In this document: positions 1 to 8,764 of the stretch, in pieces
Numbering within the stretch: the first letter of the stretch is position 1
Layout: each line of letters begins with the position of its first letter
From: Flammeovirgaceae bacterium UBA4465
Lineage (GTDB): Bacteria > Bacteroidota > Bacteroidia > Cytophagales > Cyclobacteriaceae
Reading direction: 5' to 3'
Assembly: GCA_905182375.1 (NCBI GenBank)
Contig: CAJJBF010000009.1
Location: 107,984 to 171,983 of the forward strand
DNA length: 64,000 bases
Notes under the pieces: model-generated
The model's input: only the letters and a program-made list of their open reading frames with translations
Told to the model about the DNA's origin: nothing
Databases searched by the model: none
Program-made: the position numbers and the translations under genes

Positions 1-512
1 ACTTCCCTATCGACCTCGTGAATCACTTCGAGCATTTTCAGCTCATTTTCAGTATCTAAACCATAGCCACTTTTGATTTCTTGAGTGGTCACTCCATCGG
101 ACTGGTGTCTCAGTATCCTTTGATGAAGTTGTTCCTTGAGGTCTTCTTTGGTGGCTTGTCCCACCCATTTTACCGTATCCAATATGCCACCGCCCGAGGC
201 TAAAATTTCTTGGTAACTCAACCCACTATTGCGACGTTCAAAATCTGCCGCTCGTGAGCCTGCCCAGACCATATGAGTATGGCAATCTACCAAACCCGGC
301 ATCAAAACATGGGATCCACTGATCTCCATTACCTGGGGGCTCGCATTATTTTTTACCAAGCCCTCAAATGGGCCAACTTCGACAATAACCCCCGAATCAA
401 CACGCACTCCGGCATTTTCAAGGATACCCATATCTGGTACCTGCAGTGGCCCTTTTAAAGCGGTTTGCTCGAAGGTTAGGATTTGAGAAAAAGGTCCTAT
501 GATTTGCTCCAT
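1..512 (-). CDS. hutI: Imidazolonepropionase, N-terminal part (cut by window edge)
   Basis: Reading leftward from an ATG at 510-512, the frame stays open to the window edge for 170 codons, so only the N-terminal portion is present. The protein has an amidohydrolase start: a short beta-sandwich segment, then PGLVDCHTHMVWAG (metal-binding HxH), then SRAADFERRNSG, LSYQEI and ASGGGI, which is the order seen in imidazolonepropionase. Known role of the family: the third step of histidine breakdown, hydrolysis of 4-imidazolone-5-propionate to N-formimino-glutamate in the cytosol. Other amidohydrolases share the HxH, but the SRAADFE and ASGGGI blocks are specific enough for a firm call. No other hut gene is visible in the window; neighbours may lie to the left. 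Confidence 0.88.
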   Translation of the reverse strand, partial: MEQIIGPFSQILTFEQTALKGPLQVPDMGILENAGVRVDSGVIVEVGPFEGLVKNNASPQVMEISGSHVLMPGLVDCHTHMVWAGSRAADFERRNSGLSYQEILASGGGILDTVKWVGQATKEDLKEQLHQRILRHQSDGVTTQEIKSGYGLDTENELKMLEVIHEVDRE

Positions 513-631
513 AGAGACATTATTTTAAAGTAAACTTTATAAATAAAGAAAAGGTAAATATACACGAAATTGGAATTTCAAAATCTATAAAATAAAAAGG
601 CGTCTCAGGCGAAATATCTCATCAAAAACTG

Positions 632-1639
632 TCAATTCTTTTTATGGAACCTCAAGAGGTAGGCAGGATCTAAGGTAATAAAAATCTCTTTACCCTCGAT
701 CAGCACTTGGGCATCGACCATCAAATCTAATTCAATTTGACTAGAAATCTTAATCCTGTACTTACGCCACAAACCATGGAAAGTCTCCCCTATAATCACT
801 GCAGCTTGCCTGTTTTTCTCAGGGGTCAGACTGTATGTTATATGCTCAGGTCTAATCCCATAAAAGTCAGCCTTTTCCAATTCTATATCAAAATGCTGGA
901 AATCCTCTTGATTAAAAATATTGATTTCTCCAAAAAATCTTGCGATAGCGGGTGTAAAGGGTTGATCAAAAAGTACTTTGGGAGTGCCCATTTGAATCAC
1001 TTTTCCTTGATCTAATACGGCAATTTTATGGGCTAATGAAATCGCATCTTGTGCATCATGGGTGACGAATATGCAGCTGATGCCTGTGTCTTTTATGATC
1101 TCAAAAAGCTCATTTCTGATCTGAGATTTCAGTGCCGTATCTAAATTACTAAAAGGTTCATCAAGAAGTAGCAACGTTGGATTGGGTGCTAAAGCTCGGG
1201 CTAGGGCAATCCGTTGTTGTTCGCCTCCTGAAAGTTCATGAGGATATCGATCTCCATGGGACCCTAATCCTACCATCCCCAATACCTCTGAGACGCGCGC
1301 CATCTTATCTTGGGATTTCGCTAACCCATAACCCACATTCTTTTTTATGCTCATATGGGGAAACAAGGCAAAGTCCTGGAACACAAACCCGATGCCTCTA
1401 TCCTCTGCTGCTACGAATTTGCTAGCGCTTTCAACCGTCTTACCTTCGAGAATAATTGTCCCTGAATCACTTGTCTCTAGTCCAGCAATGAGCTTTAATA
1501 AGGTGCTTTTTCCCGTCCCGCTTTCGCCTATGAAAGCACAAATATCTCCCTTTTCTAAGGTGAAATCTAAATTGGATAGCACACACTTTCGATCCGATGT
1601 ATAGCTTTTAGTAACTCCCTGAATATTGAGTACGGTCAT
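632..1639 (-). CDS. Fe(III)-type ABC importer ATPase (FbpC-like)
   Basis: 335 residues. Walker A GESGTGKS at about residues 38-45, a Q-loop FQDFALFP, the ABC signature LSGGEQQR followed by IALARAL, and Walker B LLLLDEPF are all intact. The last ~90 residues form a TOBE-like domain (GIRPEHI), as in the CUT2/FbpC/PotA type of importer ATPase. It starts with ATG and overlaps the stop of the upstream permease by 4 bases (ATGA), so the two are translationally coupled. With the permease and the substrate-binding lipoprotein it forms a complete ferric-iron-type importer at the inner membrane. The exact substrate (Fe3+, possibly thiamine-like) is inferred from family and from the flavodoxin genes nearby. 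Confidence 0.88.
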   Translation of the reverse strand: MTVLNIQGVTKSYTSDRKCVLSNLDFTLEKGDICAFIGESGTGKSTLLKLIAGLETSDSGTIILEGKTVESASKFVAAEDRGIGFVFQDFALFPHMSIKKNVGYGLAKSQDKMARVSEVLGMVGLGSHGDRYPHELSGGEQQRIALARALAPNPTLLLLDEPFSNLDTALKSQIRNELFEIIKDTGISCIFVTHDAQDAISLAHKIAVLDQGKVIQMGTPKVLFDQPFTPAIARFFGEINIFNQEDFQHFDIELEKADFYGIRPEHITYSLTPEKNRQAAVIIGETFHGLWRKYRIKISSQIELDLMVDAQVLIEGKEIFITLDPAYLLRFHKKN

Positions 1640-3270
1640 GCGTTCATCATTCTACTTAAGAGAAATATCGGGATTAATCCGGTCATAATAATAAATAAGG
1701 CAGGCAAGGCCGTTTCTGAGATGCGTTCATCACTTGCATATTCAAATGCCTTCACAGAAAGCGTCATGATACCATAGGGTTTAAGCAAAAGGGTCAGTGG
1801 TAATTCCTTCATGGTATCTACGAACACCAATAAAGCGCCGCTCAAGAGTCCCAGCTTATTGAGAGGTATATTGATTTGTAACATCCTTTTCCATCGCTGG
1901 ACCCCCAACATTTGTGCCGCTTGCTCAAATCGCATACCTATTTTTTGTATACTAGCTTCTATGGGATGATACGCCACCGCTAGAAACCTCACTGAATAGG
2001 CAAAAATTAGGCCTATAATAGTTCCATTAATTAAGAATCCCATCGACCAGTTTAAATAATACTGAGTCATATTTACCAACCATTTATCAAAAATTAATGT
2101 AGGGATCATGATACCTACAGCAATCACTACACCAGGAACCGCATAACCCAAAATAGGTAAGGTACTTAATCGTTGAATAATAAGAGATCGACTCCATTTA
2201 GCAGCATAAATCAGAAAGAAAGAAATACAAATACAGATAAATGCAGTAATCATAGAAAGATAGAAACTTGACCAAACAATAGATAAGAATGAGGTTGACC
2301 AAACCTCATGAAACGTAATGGAAGCCCAATATATCATCTGAATCAAAGGTAATATGAAACCCAATGAAATGGGAATTATGGTTACCACCATAAACATGGC
2401 CTGAATATGGGATTTAGGTGTTTTTTTAATAAGCTGTTGGCTACCCTCACTGTTAAACTGATATTTTTTCTCCCCCCGAAGACTGCGCTCCATCACAATC
2501 AAAAAAAGAATGAACATGCAGAGCTGCGCAGACAAATATACGGCCGTTTCAGGTTCTTCAAGGGCAAACCAAGACCTGAAAATAGCGGTAGTATAGGTAC
2601 TGACCCCATAATAATAAGCCGATCCATAATCGCCCAAAACTTCCATCACTACAAGTAGTAAACCCCCGACGACCGCTGGCCTTGCCAAGGGCAGCACAAT
2701 AGAATAAAAAGCCTTAAACCGACCTGCTCCCAATACCTTAGCCGCACTCATTTGCCTATGCGATTGGTGAGAAAAAAAACTTCTAGCAGAAAGGTAAACA
2801 TAGGGGTAAAGTGAAAAACTCATGACCCAAGCCAAACCCCAAATCCCCATAATATCTATATGTGAAATATGATCTAAATTGAATATTTGAACCATCATTC
2901 GCTCATAAATCCCCGAATAATCAAACAACCCAGCATAAGCGTAGGCCGTGAGATAATTGGGGAAAGCCAAAGGCAAGATAAGCAACCACTGCAATAACTT
3001 TCTGAAAGGGAAGCTGTAAGCAGATACGAGCCACGCAGGTATCACTCCTAAAATTAGAGTGAAAATACTGCAAGCAACCATTAAGAATAGGGAATTGAAA
3101 AGATAATCTAAGAGCAAATATTCCTTGATATGTGCCCAACTTTCACCCGGTCCACTGAATAATTTTAGTAAAATGGTCAGTAAAGGAGCCCCTAATAATA
3201 ACACGATGGCAATGGTCAGTAAAGACCACTTCTTGTCAATTTTAGCGTTATAGTAGAAAAATGAGAACAA
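1636..3270 (-). CDS. Fe(III)-type ABC importer permease (FbpB-like, two-domain)
   Basis: 544 residues, very hydrophobic, about 12 membrane segments in two halves of roughly 260 residues. Each half carries an EAA-type loop that contacts the ATPase: GAGRFKAFYSIVLP in the first and LGVQRWKRMLQINIP in the second. This duplicated single-chain permease is the usual FbpB/ThiP architecture. The best start is TTG at 3268-3270; the next in-frame ATG would remove the first membrane segment. The 3' end overlaps the ATPase gene by 4 bases. The binding protein lies 232 bases upstream and may have its own promoter. Confidence 0.86.
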   Translation of the reverse strand: MFSFFYYNAKIDKKWSLLTIAIVLLLGAPLLTILLKLFSGPGESWAHIKEYLLLDYLFNSLFLMVACSIFTLILGVIPAWLVSAYSFPFRKLLQWLLILPLAFPNYLTAYAYAGLFDYSGIYERMMVQIFNLDHISHIDIMGIWGLAWVMSFSLYPYVYLSARSFFSHQSHRQMSAAKVLGAGRFKAFYSIVLPLARPAVVGGLLLVVMEVLGDYGSAYYYGVSTYTTAIFRSWFALEEPETAVYLSAQLCMFILFLIVMERSLRGEKKYQFNSEGSQQLIKKTPKSHIQAMFMVVTIIPISLGFILPLIQMIYWASITFHEVWSTSFLSIVWSSFYLSMITAFICICISFFLIYAAKWSRSLIIQRLSTLPILGYAVPGVVIAVGIMIPTLIFDKWLVNMTQYYLNWSMGFLINGTIIGLIFAYSVRFLAVAYHPIEASIQKIGMRFEQAAQMLGVQRWKRMLQINIPLNKLGLLSGALLVFVDTMKELPLTLLLKPYGIMTLSVKAFEYASDERISETALPALFIIMTGLIPIFLLSRMMNA

Positions 3271-3502
3271 GAAGTATCTGGCCTGCGTGAAAAAGAATAT
3301 GAAAAAACTTAAATAATTATTCGTAAATATAATTGAAGTTTGCCTAATGATTTTTTTCGTAATACCTATTCGAGTGCTCTTGATTAAAATAGAGAAGGGG
3401 AAGATTTAGATGACCTTATCATACTTTCCCTAGCCATCATCCCCAAACCTTAATTCAATCATATTACGCATTCTGAACGCATCTTGCCGAAATATTTATT
3501 TT

Positions 3503-4549
3503 TTATTTCCAGCCTACTTGATCAAATAACAATACGGCTGATTTATTCAGTGCTCCCAAGGTAGACAATGACAATTTATCTTCTTTAAAAGCACCCCATG
3601 ACTGAAGTAAAGGAGATATTTTTACCTTGGGGTTTACCGGATATTCAAAATTGGAAGAGGAAAATATTTCCTGGGCTGCCTCACTTGACAAAAACTCAAT
3701 GAATTTGATCGCATTGGCCTTATTGGGCGCATACTTCGCTACACCAGCACCACTCACATTAATGTGTGTTCCTCGTCCTTCTTGATTTGGGAAAAAGATC
3801 CCCATCTGCTGACCTACCGCACGCTCCATAGAATCTGGAGAGGTGAGTAGTTTACCCACATAATAAGTATTTACAATCGCAAGGTCGCCCAAGCCAGCTG
3901 CTACAGCCTTCATTTGATCACGGTCACTTCCCTTGGGTGATCTTGCCATATTTTTGAGTATACCCGCAGCCCATTGTGCAGCCGCTTCTTCTCCAAGATT
4001 TGCGATCATGGAAGCCATTAAAGACTGGTTATAAATATTGCCCGAAGAACGGATGAGTATCTTCCCCAGCCATTGATCCTCGGTCAGGGCTTCATAAGTG
4101 GATAATTGATCTTTAGTGACTCGATCTTTTGCATAAACGATGACTCGGCTGCGTTTGGTCAAGCCAAACCAATGCCCATCTACATCACGCAGATGATCAG
4201 GTACATTACTGGTCAATATCTCAGAACTGATTGATTGCAAAAGATCTTTTTCCTTGGCTCTCTGCAAACGCCCTGCGTCAACGGTAATCAACACGTCTGC
4301 TGGAGATTGTACTCCTTCATTTTCCATTTTCAGCATCAATTCATCAGCACTCGCATTGACTACATTGACCTTAATTCCAAATTCCTTTTCAAATTGAGCA
4401 AATAATTCTTGATCAGGTGCATAATGCCTGTGCGTGTATAAGTTGACTTCTTGTTGCTGCTTCTGGGCCTCGCCCTTATTTGAATTAGTGGTACATGAAT
4501 TCAAGAGAAGGACCAATAAACAAAGTTTGGCAACTGAATATTTTTTCAT
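3503..4549 (-). CDS. Fe(III)-type ABC importer substrate-binding lipoprotein (FbpA-like)
   Basis: 348 residues. The N-terminus is a lipoprotein signal (KLCLLVLLLNSC, lipid-bearing Cys at residue 19), so the protein should be tethered to a membrane, as expected for binding proteins in Bacteroidota. The body has the type 2 periplasmic-binding fold of FbpA: VNLYTHRHYAPDQELF near the start, ADVLITVDAGRL, and a paired tyrosine in NTYYVGKL, which matches the Fe-coordinating YY of FbpA proteins. Thiamine- and molybdate-type binding proteins are alternatives, but the YY motif and the flavodoxin block downstream favour iron. It is the first gene of the cluster in the reading direction. Confidence 0.85.
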   Translation of the reverse strand: MKKYSVAKLCLLVLLLNSCTTNSNKGEAQKQQQEVNLYTHRHYAPDQELFAQFEKEFGIKVNVVNASADELMLKMENEGVQSPADVLITVDAGRLQRAKEKDLLQSISSEILTSNVPDHLRDVDGHWFGLTKRSRVIVYAKDRVTKDQLSTYEALTEDQWLGKILIRSSGNIYNQSLMASMIANLGEEAAAQWAAGILKNMARSPKGSDRDQMKAVAAGLGDLAIVNTYYVGKLLTSPDSMERAVGQQMGIFFPNQEGRGTHINVSGAGVAKYAPNKANAIKFIEFLSSEAAQEIFSSSNFEYPVNPKVKISPLLQSWGAFKEDKLSLSTLGALNKSAVLLFDQVGWK

Positions 4550-4591
4550 ATGAAATTTTATTAAAAATTTGGTTCAAGCCTAATGATTCAT

Positions 4592-4627
4592 CAAAAGTAA
4601 CTATTTAAAAAAAACTAAACTCAAAAA
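4592..4627 (-). promoter_or_regulatory. Candidate promoter of the ABC importer cluster
   Basis: On the minus strand TACTTTTG (4592-4599) fits the Bacteroidota -7 consensus TAnnTTTG exactly, and TTTTTG (4622-4627) could be the -33 element. The gap is 22 bases, at the long end of the accepted range. The start codon of the binding-protein gene is about 43 bases downstream of the -7 box. A partly symmetrical GATGAATCATTA just downstream of the -7 box could be a Fur-type site, but the match is too weak to claim. Confidence 0.4.
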
Positions 4628-4789
4628 TAGGTAACTGTAGGCTGTCAGTCAATACCGAACAATAGTTAAAATCATTCACTACAAATAATGAGATTAATTA
4701 ATTTTTATTTTAAAATACGCTTTATTTTTGACCTTAATTATTCAATAAACCAGATCAACATTATAAAACACCTAAATGATATTAAGCCT

Positions 4790-5110
4790 TCAGCTGGGAA
4801 GAGACGCAAATACCTCTTCCATTAGTAAAGCCTGCTCTATTTCACCAATGATTTGGGAAACCTCTTCTTGTGTAAATCCTAATTTTCCAGGGAGTTTAGT
4901 ATTCAATATCAACGCTTTAAGACCTTCTGGATGAGTATGTTCAAAATGATGTGGTTGCAGTGATCTCAAGGTTTCCGTGAAGATGTCAAACTCTTTTTTA
5001 GTAAACTGAAAAAATAAATTTTTATAGTTAAAGTTATAATGATTGCAACACTTACACTTATAAATTTGATTATTTGATGACTCGTGTAATACTAAAATAT
5101 TATGCCTCAT
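4790..5110 (-). CDS. Small conserved-type cysteine protein (possibly DUF6686)
   Basis: 106 residues starting with ATG at 5108-5110. The N-terminal third carries YKCKCCNHYNFNYKNLFFQF, a CxCC cluster followed by aromatic residues; this layout resembles the small Bacteroidota family DUF6686, and the assignment is from memory of the pattern only. The middle is helical (TKKEFDIFTETLRSL) and the C-terminal ~45 residues are an amphipathic acidic helix region (TQEEVSQIIGEIEQALL). No signal peptide or membrane segment. The cysteines could bind a metal. It lies between a ferric-type importer and flavodoxin on the same strand, which suggests, but does not prove, a role in low-iron conditions. Confidence 0.6.
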   Translation of the reverse strand: MRHNILVLHESSNNQIYKCKCCNHYNFNYKNLFFQFTKKEFDIFTETLRSLQPHHFEHTHPEGLKALILNTKLPGKLGFTQEEVSQIIGEIEQALLMEEVFASLPS

Positions 5111-5916
5111 AAATGCTCATTTATCATATTTTAAGTGTTTCATAAACTTCTATTATAATCAAAGATTCATCAAGTATTCGAGATAATTCAACAAAATCAA
5201 AAGCATTAAGACAGAAATACAACTCGGAGTGATGCGTACAAATAATAACATTTTCCTAACCATTACCGAGCAAAATGTACTCTTTACGGAAATCGATATT
5301 ATTGACCTTATCACAAAAAATAAAATATTCCTCTTAATAAAATCCAAACACTAAATTTTTATAATGTAAACCAATCCTTTTACACCTTTCACAAATAGAA
5401 ATCTTTGAGTGATCATTCTCAGCTAATGTTATGTTACGGCAACTATTCATTGTATAATTTTAAAAAGTAAAATTTTAATCGCTAAAAAAAATAAACTCAA
5501 ACAAAACTTGTCAATACATTTTACTCCAAACTCTATATTTATCAATTGGATACTTCTAAACGCCATCTATTGTTTCAAGGATTATTAATTTTTTTCCAAA
5601 TTATATCACTACTAATCATCTTTACAATTTTTAAAATTAGCATTATGTAGTCCTGACGAAAATATACCCCATTGGGGTACTATTAAAAAATTAATGCGTT
5701 CCACTAATAGCTTACAAAAGCATGTTTTTTATAATATTAAACCGTTGTATGTGTGAGATATAAAAGAAGACAAGATTGAACAATGAATCAATTACTAAAA
5801 TTAGTTAATTGTGATTTATAGTGATTTCAAAAGCCACACCTAGCTATTTATTTCTTCAATAAAATATGACACTTACATCAGGTTTAAGTTTTTTTGTTTT
5901 GGCCCTCCCAATAGAC
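5111..5916. other. AT-rich gap without a supported gene
   Basis: About 800 bases of AT-rich sequence between the cysteine protein and flavodoxin. A 62-codon minus-strand frame at 5159-5347 encodes a hydrophobic stretch with no recognisable motif and is not accepted as a gene. The only distinct element is the GC-rich palindrome at 5665-5679, listed separately. Confidence 0.6.
5665..5679. promoter_or_regulatory. GC-rich palindrome, operator-like
   Basis: TACCCCATTGGGGTA is a perfect 7-bp inverted repeat around one central base, standing alone in very AT-rich DNA. The C4/G4 arms flanked by TA resemble copper- or nickel-sensing CsoR/RcnR-type operators, but no such regulator or metal efflux gene is visible nearby. 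It is not followed by a T-run, so it is unlikely to be a terminator. Confidence 0.3.
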
Positions 5917-6468
5917 TTAAGCAACTGCCCCTTTTTCGGTTATCAATGAAAATTCTGCCATTATCTGTATTACCCATTCCTCAATACGCTGCTCCGTCAT
6001 TTCTCCTTGGTTATCTTCGTCAATAGCCAAACCCATAAACCACCCTGGTACGAATTCTGCTACTGAAGCCTCAAAATCATATCCTTCAGTTGGCCACGCA
6101 CCAATCATCTTTCCTCCATTGTCAACTACCACTCTACCTAGAATACCTATACCATCAACAAAGAATTCACCATAACCAATTTGGTCTCCAACACCATAGA
6201 TAGCTACTTTTTTCTTTGAAAAGTTAATCTTTTTGAATGCTGCAAAAAAACTTTCCCAATCACTTTGTAAATCACCATCAAACCAGGTCGATAATCCTAA
6301 GATTAAGAAATCGTAATCGTCAAATTCTAGCGATCCAACCTCACTGATATCGTAGGTGTTTATTTGTACAACTTTATCAATTCTTTTAAGTATCAGTTCG
6401 GTAACATATTCCGTAGTACCCGTATCTGATCCATAAAAAAGTCCTATTTTTTTGGGTTTTATTTCCAT
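5917..6468 (-). CDS. fldA: Flavodoxin
   Basis: About 183 residues from ATG at 6466-6468; TTG and GTG codons directly upstream in the same frame could also be used. The FMN phosphate loop GSDTGTTEYV lies at residues ~13-22, and STWFDGDLQSDW and YGVGDQIGYGEFFVDG are the loops that flank the flavin ring, as in long-chain bacterial flavodoxins. Length fits the family (about 170-185). It carries electrons in place of ferredoxin when iron is scarce. The gene begins 6 bases after the stop of the 64-residue partner, so the two form an operon; the ferric-type importer is on the same strand 1.4 kb downstream. Confidence 0.93.
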   Translation of the reverse strand: MEIKPKKIGLFYGSDTGTTEYVTELILKRIDKVVQINTYDISEVGSLEFDDYDFLILGLSTWFDGDLQSDWESFFAAFKKINFSKKKVAIYGVGDQIGYGEFFVDGIGILGRVVVDNGGKMIGAWPTEGYDFEASVAEFVPGWFMGLAIDEDNQGEMTEQRIEEWVIQIMAEFSLITEKGAVA

Positions 6469-6474
6469 CACCAA

Positions 6475-6669
6475 TTATGCATTATTAAATTTCAACCGTT
6501 CATTTAAAAGCTCATTCAAATGTGGACAATGGCTCGATCTAATAGTTTTAATGATAGTTTTTGAAATTTCTTTTTGATCATCTTGTAAGATATTTAATAC
6601 ATCTGGAGATAATGAGTCCATTTCACTCGAAATAAACTTTATTGCTGTTGCTAAATTTGCTTTTCCCAT
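6475..6669 (-). CDS. Small protein of unknown function, flavodoxin operon
   Basis: 64 residues from ATG at 6667-6669. Predicted to be all-helical and soluble, with one Cys (SSHCPHLNELLNERL) near the C-terminus; no signal peptide and no family recognised. It ends directly before the flavodoxin start and so is almost certainly translated from the same message. Small helical partners encoded beside flavodoxin are plausible regulators or adaptors, but the sequence gives no direct proof. Confidence 0.65.
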   Translation of the reverse strand: MGKANLATAIKFISSEMDSLSPDVLNILQDDQKEISKTIIKTIRSSHCPHLNELLNERLKFNNA

Positions 6670-6890
6670 ACCTAAATAGTTTTATTCGAAATATATCCGT
6701 AGAACTTAAACTTTGATTTTTCTAATATTTTACACTACAAAAGTTGAAATATAGTGACGAATAAACAATAACTAAGAATGGCTATTAATACTAATTACTT
6801 GTAGTGAAAAAGAGATATGACCCTATTATATCGGCAGGAACATAACATGAAAGCATTTCCCAATTAAACCTTTCAAATAATTATCTTTCT

Positions 6891-8160
6891 TCAATACCCA
6901 TACTTCTCCTTCCACTTACCTCTCAATTGCTTCCGTAATTCCTCTTCTCGAGGATTATTTCCTGGATCATAAAATTTCGTTCCAGCGATTGCGGCCGGTA
7001 AAAATTCTGATGAAATGAAATTTCCAGGATGATCGTGCGCATATTGGTATCCTTTACCAAAGCCTTCTGTTTTCATCCATTGAGTAGGCGCATTTCGTAA
7101 TGCCATGGGTACCGGTAAATCACCCGTCCTCCCCACTTCTGCTTGCGCCTCATTGATGGCATTATAACTGGCATTACTCTTGGGTGAACTCGCCAAATAA
7201 GTGACGCATTGGGCCAAAATAATACGAGATTCTGGATAACCGATGAAGCTCACTGCTTGAAAAGCGCTGGTAGCCATCACCAAAGCCGTTGGATTGGCAT
7301 TGCCTATATCTTCAGCGGCCAAAATCACCAGTCGTCTTGCGATGAATTTGACCTCCTCACCTCCTTCGATCATTCGGGCCAAATAATATACCGCTGCGTT
7401 GGGATCGCTCCCCCTGATGGATTTGATAAAGGCTGAAACAATGTCATAATGCATCTCCCCTTTTTTATCATATAAAACTGTTTTTTGTTGTGCCACCTCC
7501 ATGACCTAGAGCATCTGTGACCACCGCCTTATTAGATTTTTGACTGGTAACCACTTGCTCTAAAAGGTTCAATAATTTGCGTGCATCCCCTCCTGATAGA
7601 TTGAAAATTGCCTCGGTTTGCTTAATGGTAATCTTATAACTTTTTAGGGTATTGTCCTTCTCGATGGCCTGCATCATGATGGCATTGAGTTCTTCGGATG
7701 TCAAGGAATTGAGCCGGTAAACTTGAGCTCTAGACAAAAGTGCAGCATTGACTTCAAAACTGGGATTTTCGGTAGTGGCACCGATCAAAGTAATCTTTCC
7801 TTTCTCCACTGCACCCAACAAAGCATCTTGTTGAGATTTATTGAACCGATGGATCTCATCAATGAATAAAATGTTTTTTTGACCCGGACTCACCTTCGCG
7901 ATCACCTCTCTTACGTCCTTTACGCCTGCGCTGATCGCGCTGAGTACATGAAAGGGCACTTTCACCTCATTGGCGATGATATTGGCTAAGGTGGTCTTCC
8001 CCGTCCCTGGAGGACCCCAAAAAATAATAGAAGGTATTCTACCCGAAATAATCGCCTTACGAAGTATACCTTGATCGCCTACCAAATGCCCTTGCCCAAT
8101 GATATCGGACAAGCTTTTGGGTCGCATGCGTTCGGCGAGGGGTGCGGTATCTTGAAACAT
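6891..8160 (-). pseudogene. rarA: Replication-associated recombination ATPase RarA/MgsA, frameshifted
   Basis: Two overlapping frames together give one full-length RarA of about 420 residues, the usual family size. The first frame (7468-8160) has the N-terminal LAERMRPKSLSDIIGQ, Walker A GPPGTGKTTLA, Walker B LFIDEIHRF, sensor [11 protein letters not shown] and DARKLLNLLE. The second (6891-7502) has the C-terminal KKGEMHYDIVSAFIKSIRGSDP and the tetramerisation part (RLVILAAEDIGNANP). The switch lies at about 7503-7508, where one surplus base in a GG pair puts the reader out of frame; removing it gives TDALVMEVAQQK. Role of the family: a DnaX-like clamp-loader-type AAA+ ATPase acting at stalled forks. 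Either a sequence error or a recent mutation. Confidence 0.88.
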
Positions 8161-8261
8161 GGGCTAAAATTACAGATTCCTTTTTGAGAATATCCTGTAT
8201 TTCATTTTTTTGTAATCTGATTTATTTTAAATGCAAGTCAGATAAAATTACCTAGGTTCGC

Positions 8262-8291
8262 TTGATAAGTTTAAAAGATAGATTAGTTTTG
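8262..8291 (+). promoter_or_regulatory. Promoter of tRNA-Ser
   Basis: TTG (8262-8264) and TAGTTTTG (8284-8291) match the Bacteroidota -33 and -7 elements with a 19-base gap. Transcription should start near 8298, some 20 bases before the mature tRNA. The match to TAnnTTTG is exact. Confidence 0.65.
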
Positions 8292-8319
8292 CGAACCAAT
8301 TTTTAAAGCCAAAATGCAC

Positions 8320-8404
8320 AGAGGAGTGGCAGAGTGGTCGAATGCACCGGTCTTGAAAACCGGCGTACCGAGAGGTACCGGGGGTTCGAATCCCTCCTCC
8401 TCTG
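8320..8404 (+). tRNA. tRNA-Ser (anticodon UGA)
   Basis: An 85-nt cloverleaf. The acceptor arms AGAGGAG (8320-8326) and CTCCTCT (8397-8403) pair fully, with discriminator G at 8404. The D-arm (GTGGCAGAGTGGTCGAATGC region), the anticodon loop CTTGAAA giving anticodon TGA, the long variable arm TACCGAGAGGTA and the T-arm GGGGGTTCGAATCCC are all present. The long variable arm and G discriminator are serine identity features. The 3' CCA is not encoded. It has its own promoter and terminator, so it is a single-gene unit. Confidence 0.96.
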
Positions 8405-8406
8405 CA

Positions 8407-8444
8407 TAAAAGCCCTAGTACTATTAGTATTGGGGCTTTTTTAT
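8407..8444 (+). terminator. Rho-independent terminator of tRNA-Ser
   Basis: AAAAGCCC pairs with GGGCTTTT across a short AT-rich loop and is followed by a T-run. It begins two bases after the tRNA. Confidence 0.8.
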
Positions 8445-8764
8445 TTATGGATACCCAATAGATAAAAATACTTTGTTTCCGGATTAAAAACTTGAAAAAT
8501 AGAAGTCTGATAATTAACTGTGCTCTTTTTGTTAAGATATTTTAAATGCAGGGTGTCCATCCCCAAGCCAAGGCGTAGGATTCGGTCATCTATCTTAGAA
8601 TTGTATTAAACCGAACCTTAATTAGATGATGATTCAACACCCTTGAAGTAGCCAGATTTAGTCTTGATTAATTCCTGTCCAACAGCTAAGCCCACACAAT
8701 TAATATGAAGACACTAATGATCACCGCATGAGTAGTCATGCAGTGGTATGAAATTATACACCAA
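8445..8764. other. Gap without a supported gene
   Basis: About 320 bases between the tRNA terminator and the 3' end of the CotH-like gene. No open frame, repeat or RNA structure was recognised. Confidence 0.5.

Noticed and set aside
1-512. Plus-strand frame 273-458 as a gene
   Set aside because: Lies opposite the conserved metal-binding part of hutI and has no protein-like features.
5159-5347. 62-codon hydrophobic minus-strand frame
   Set aside because: AT-rich DNA readily gives hydrophobic frames; no signal, partner or motif and poor start context.
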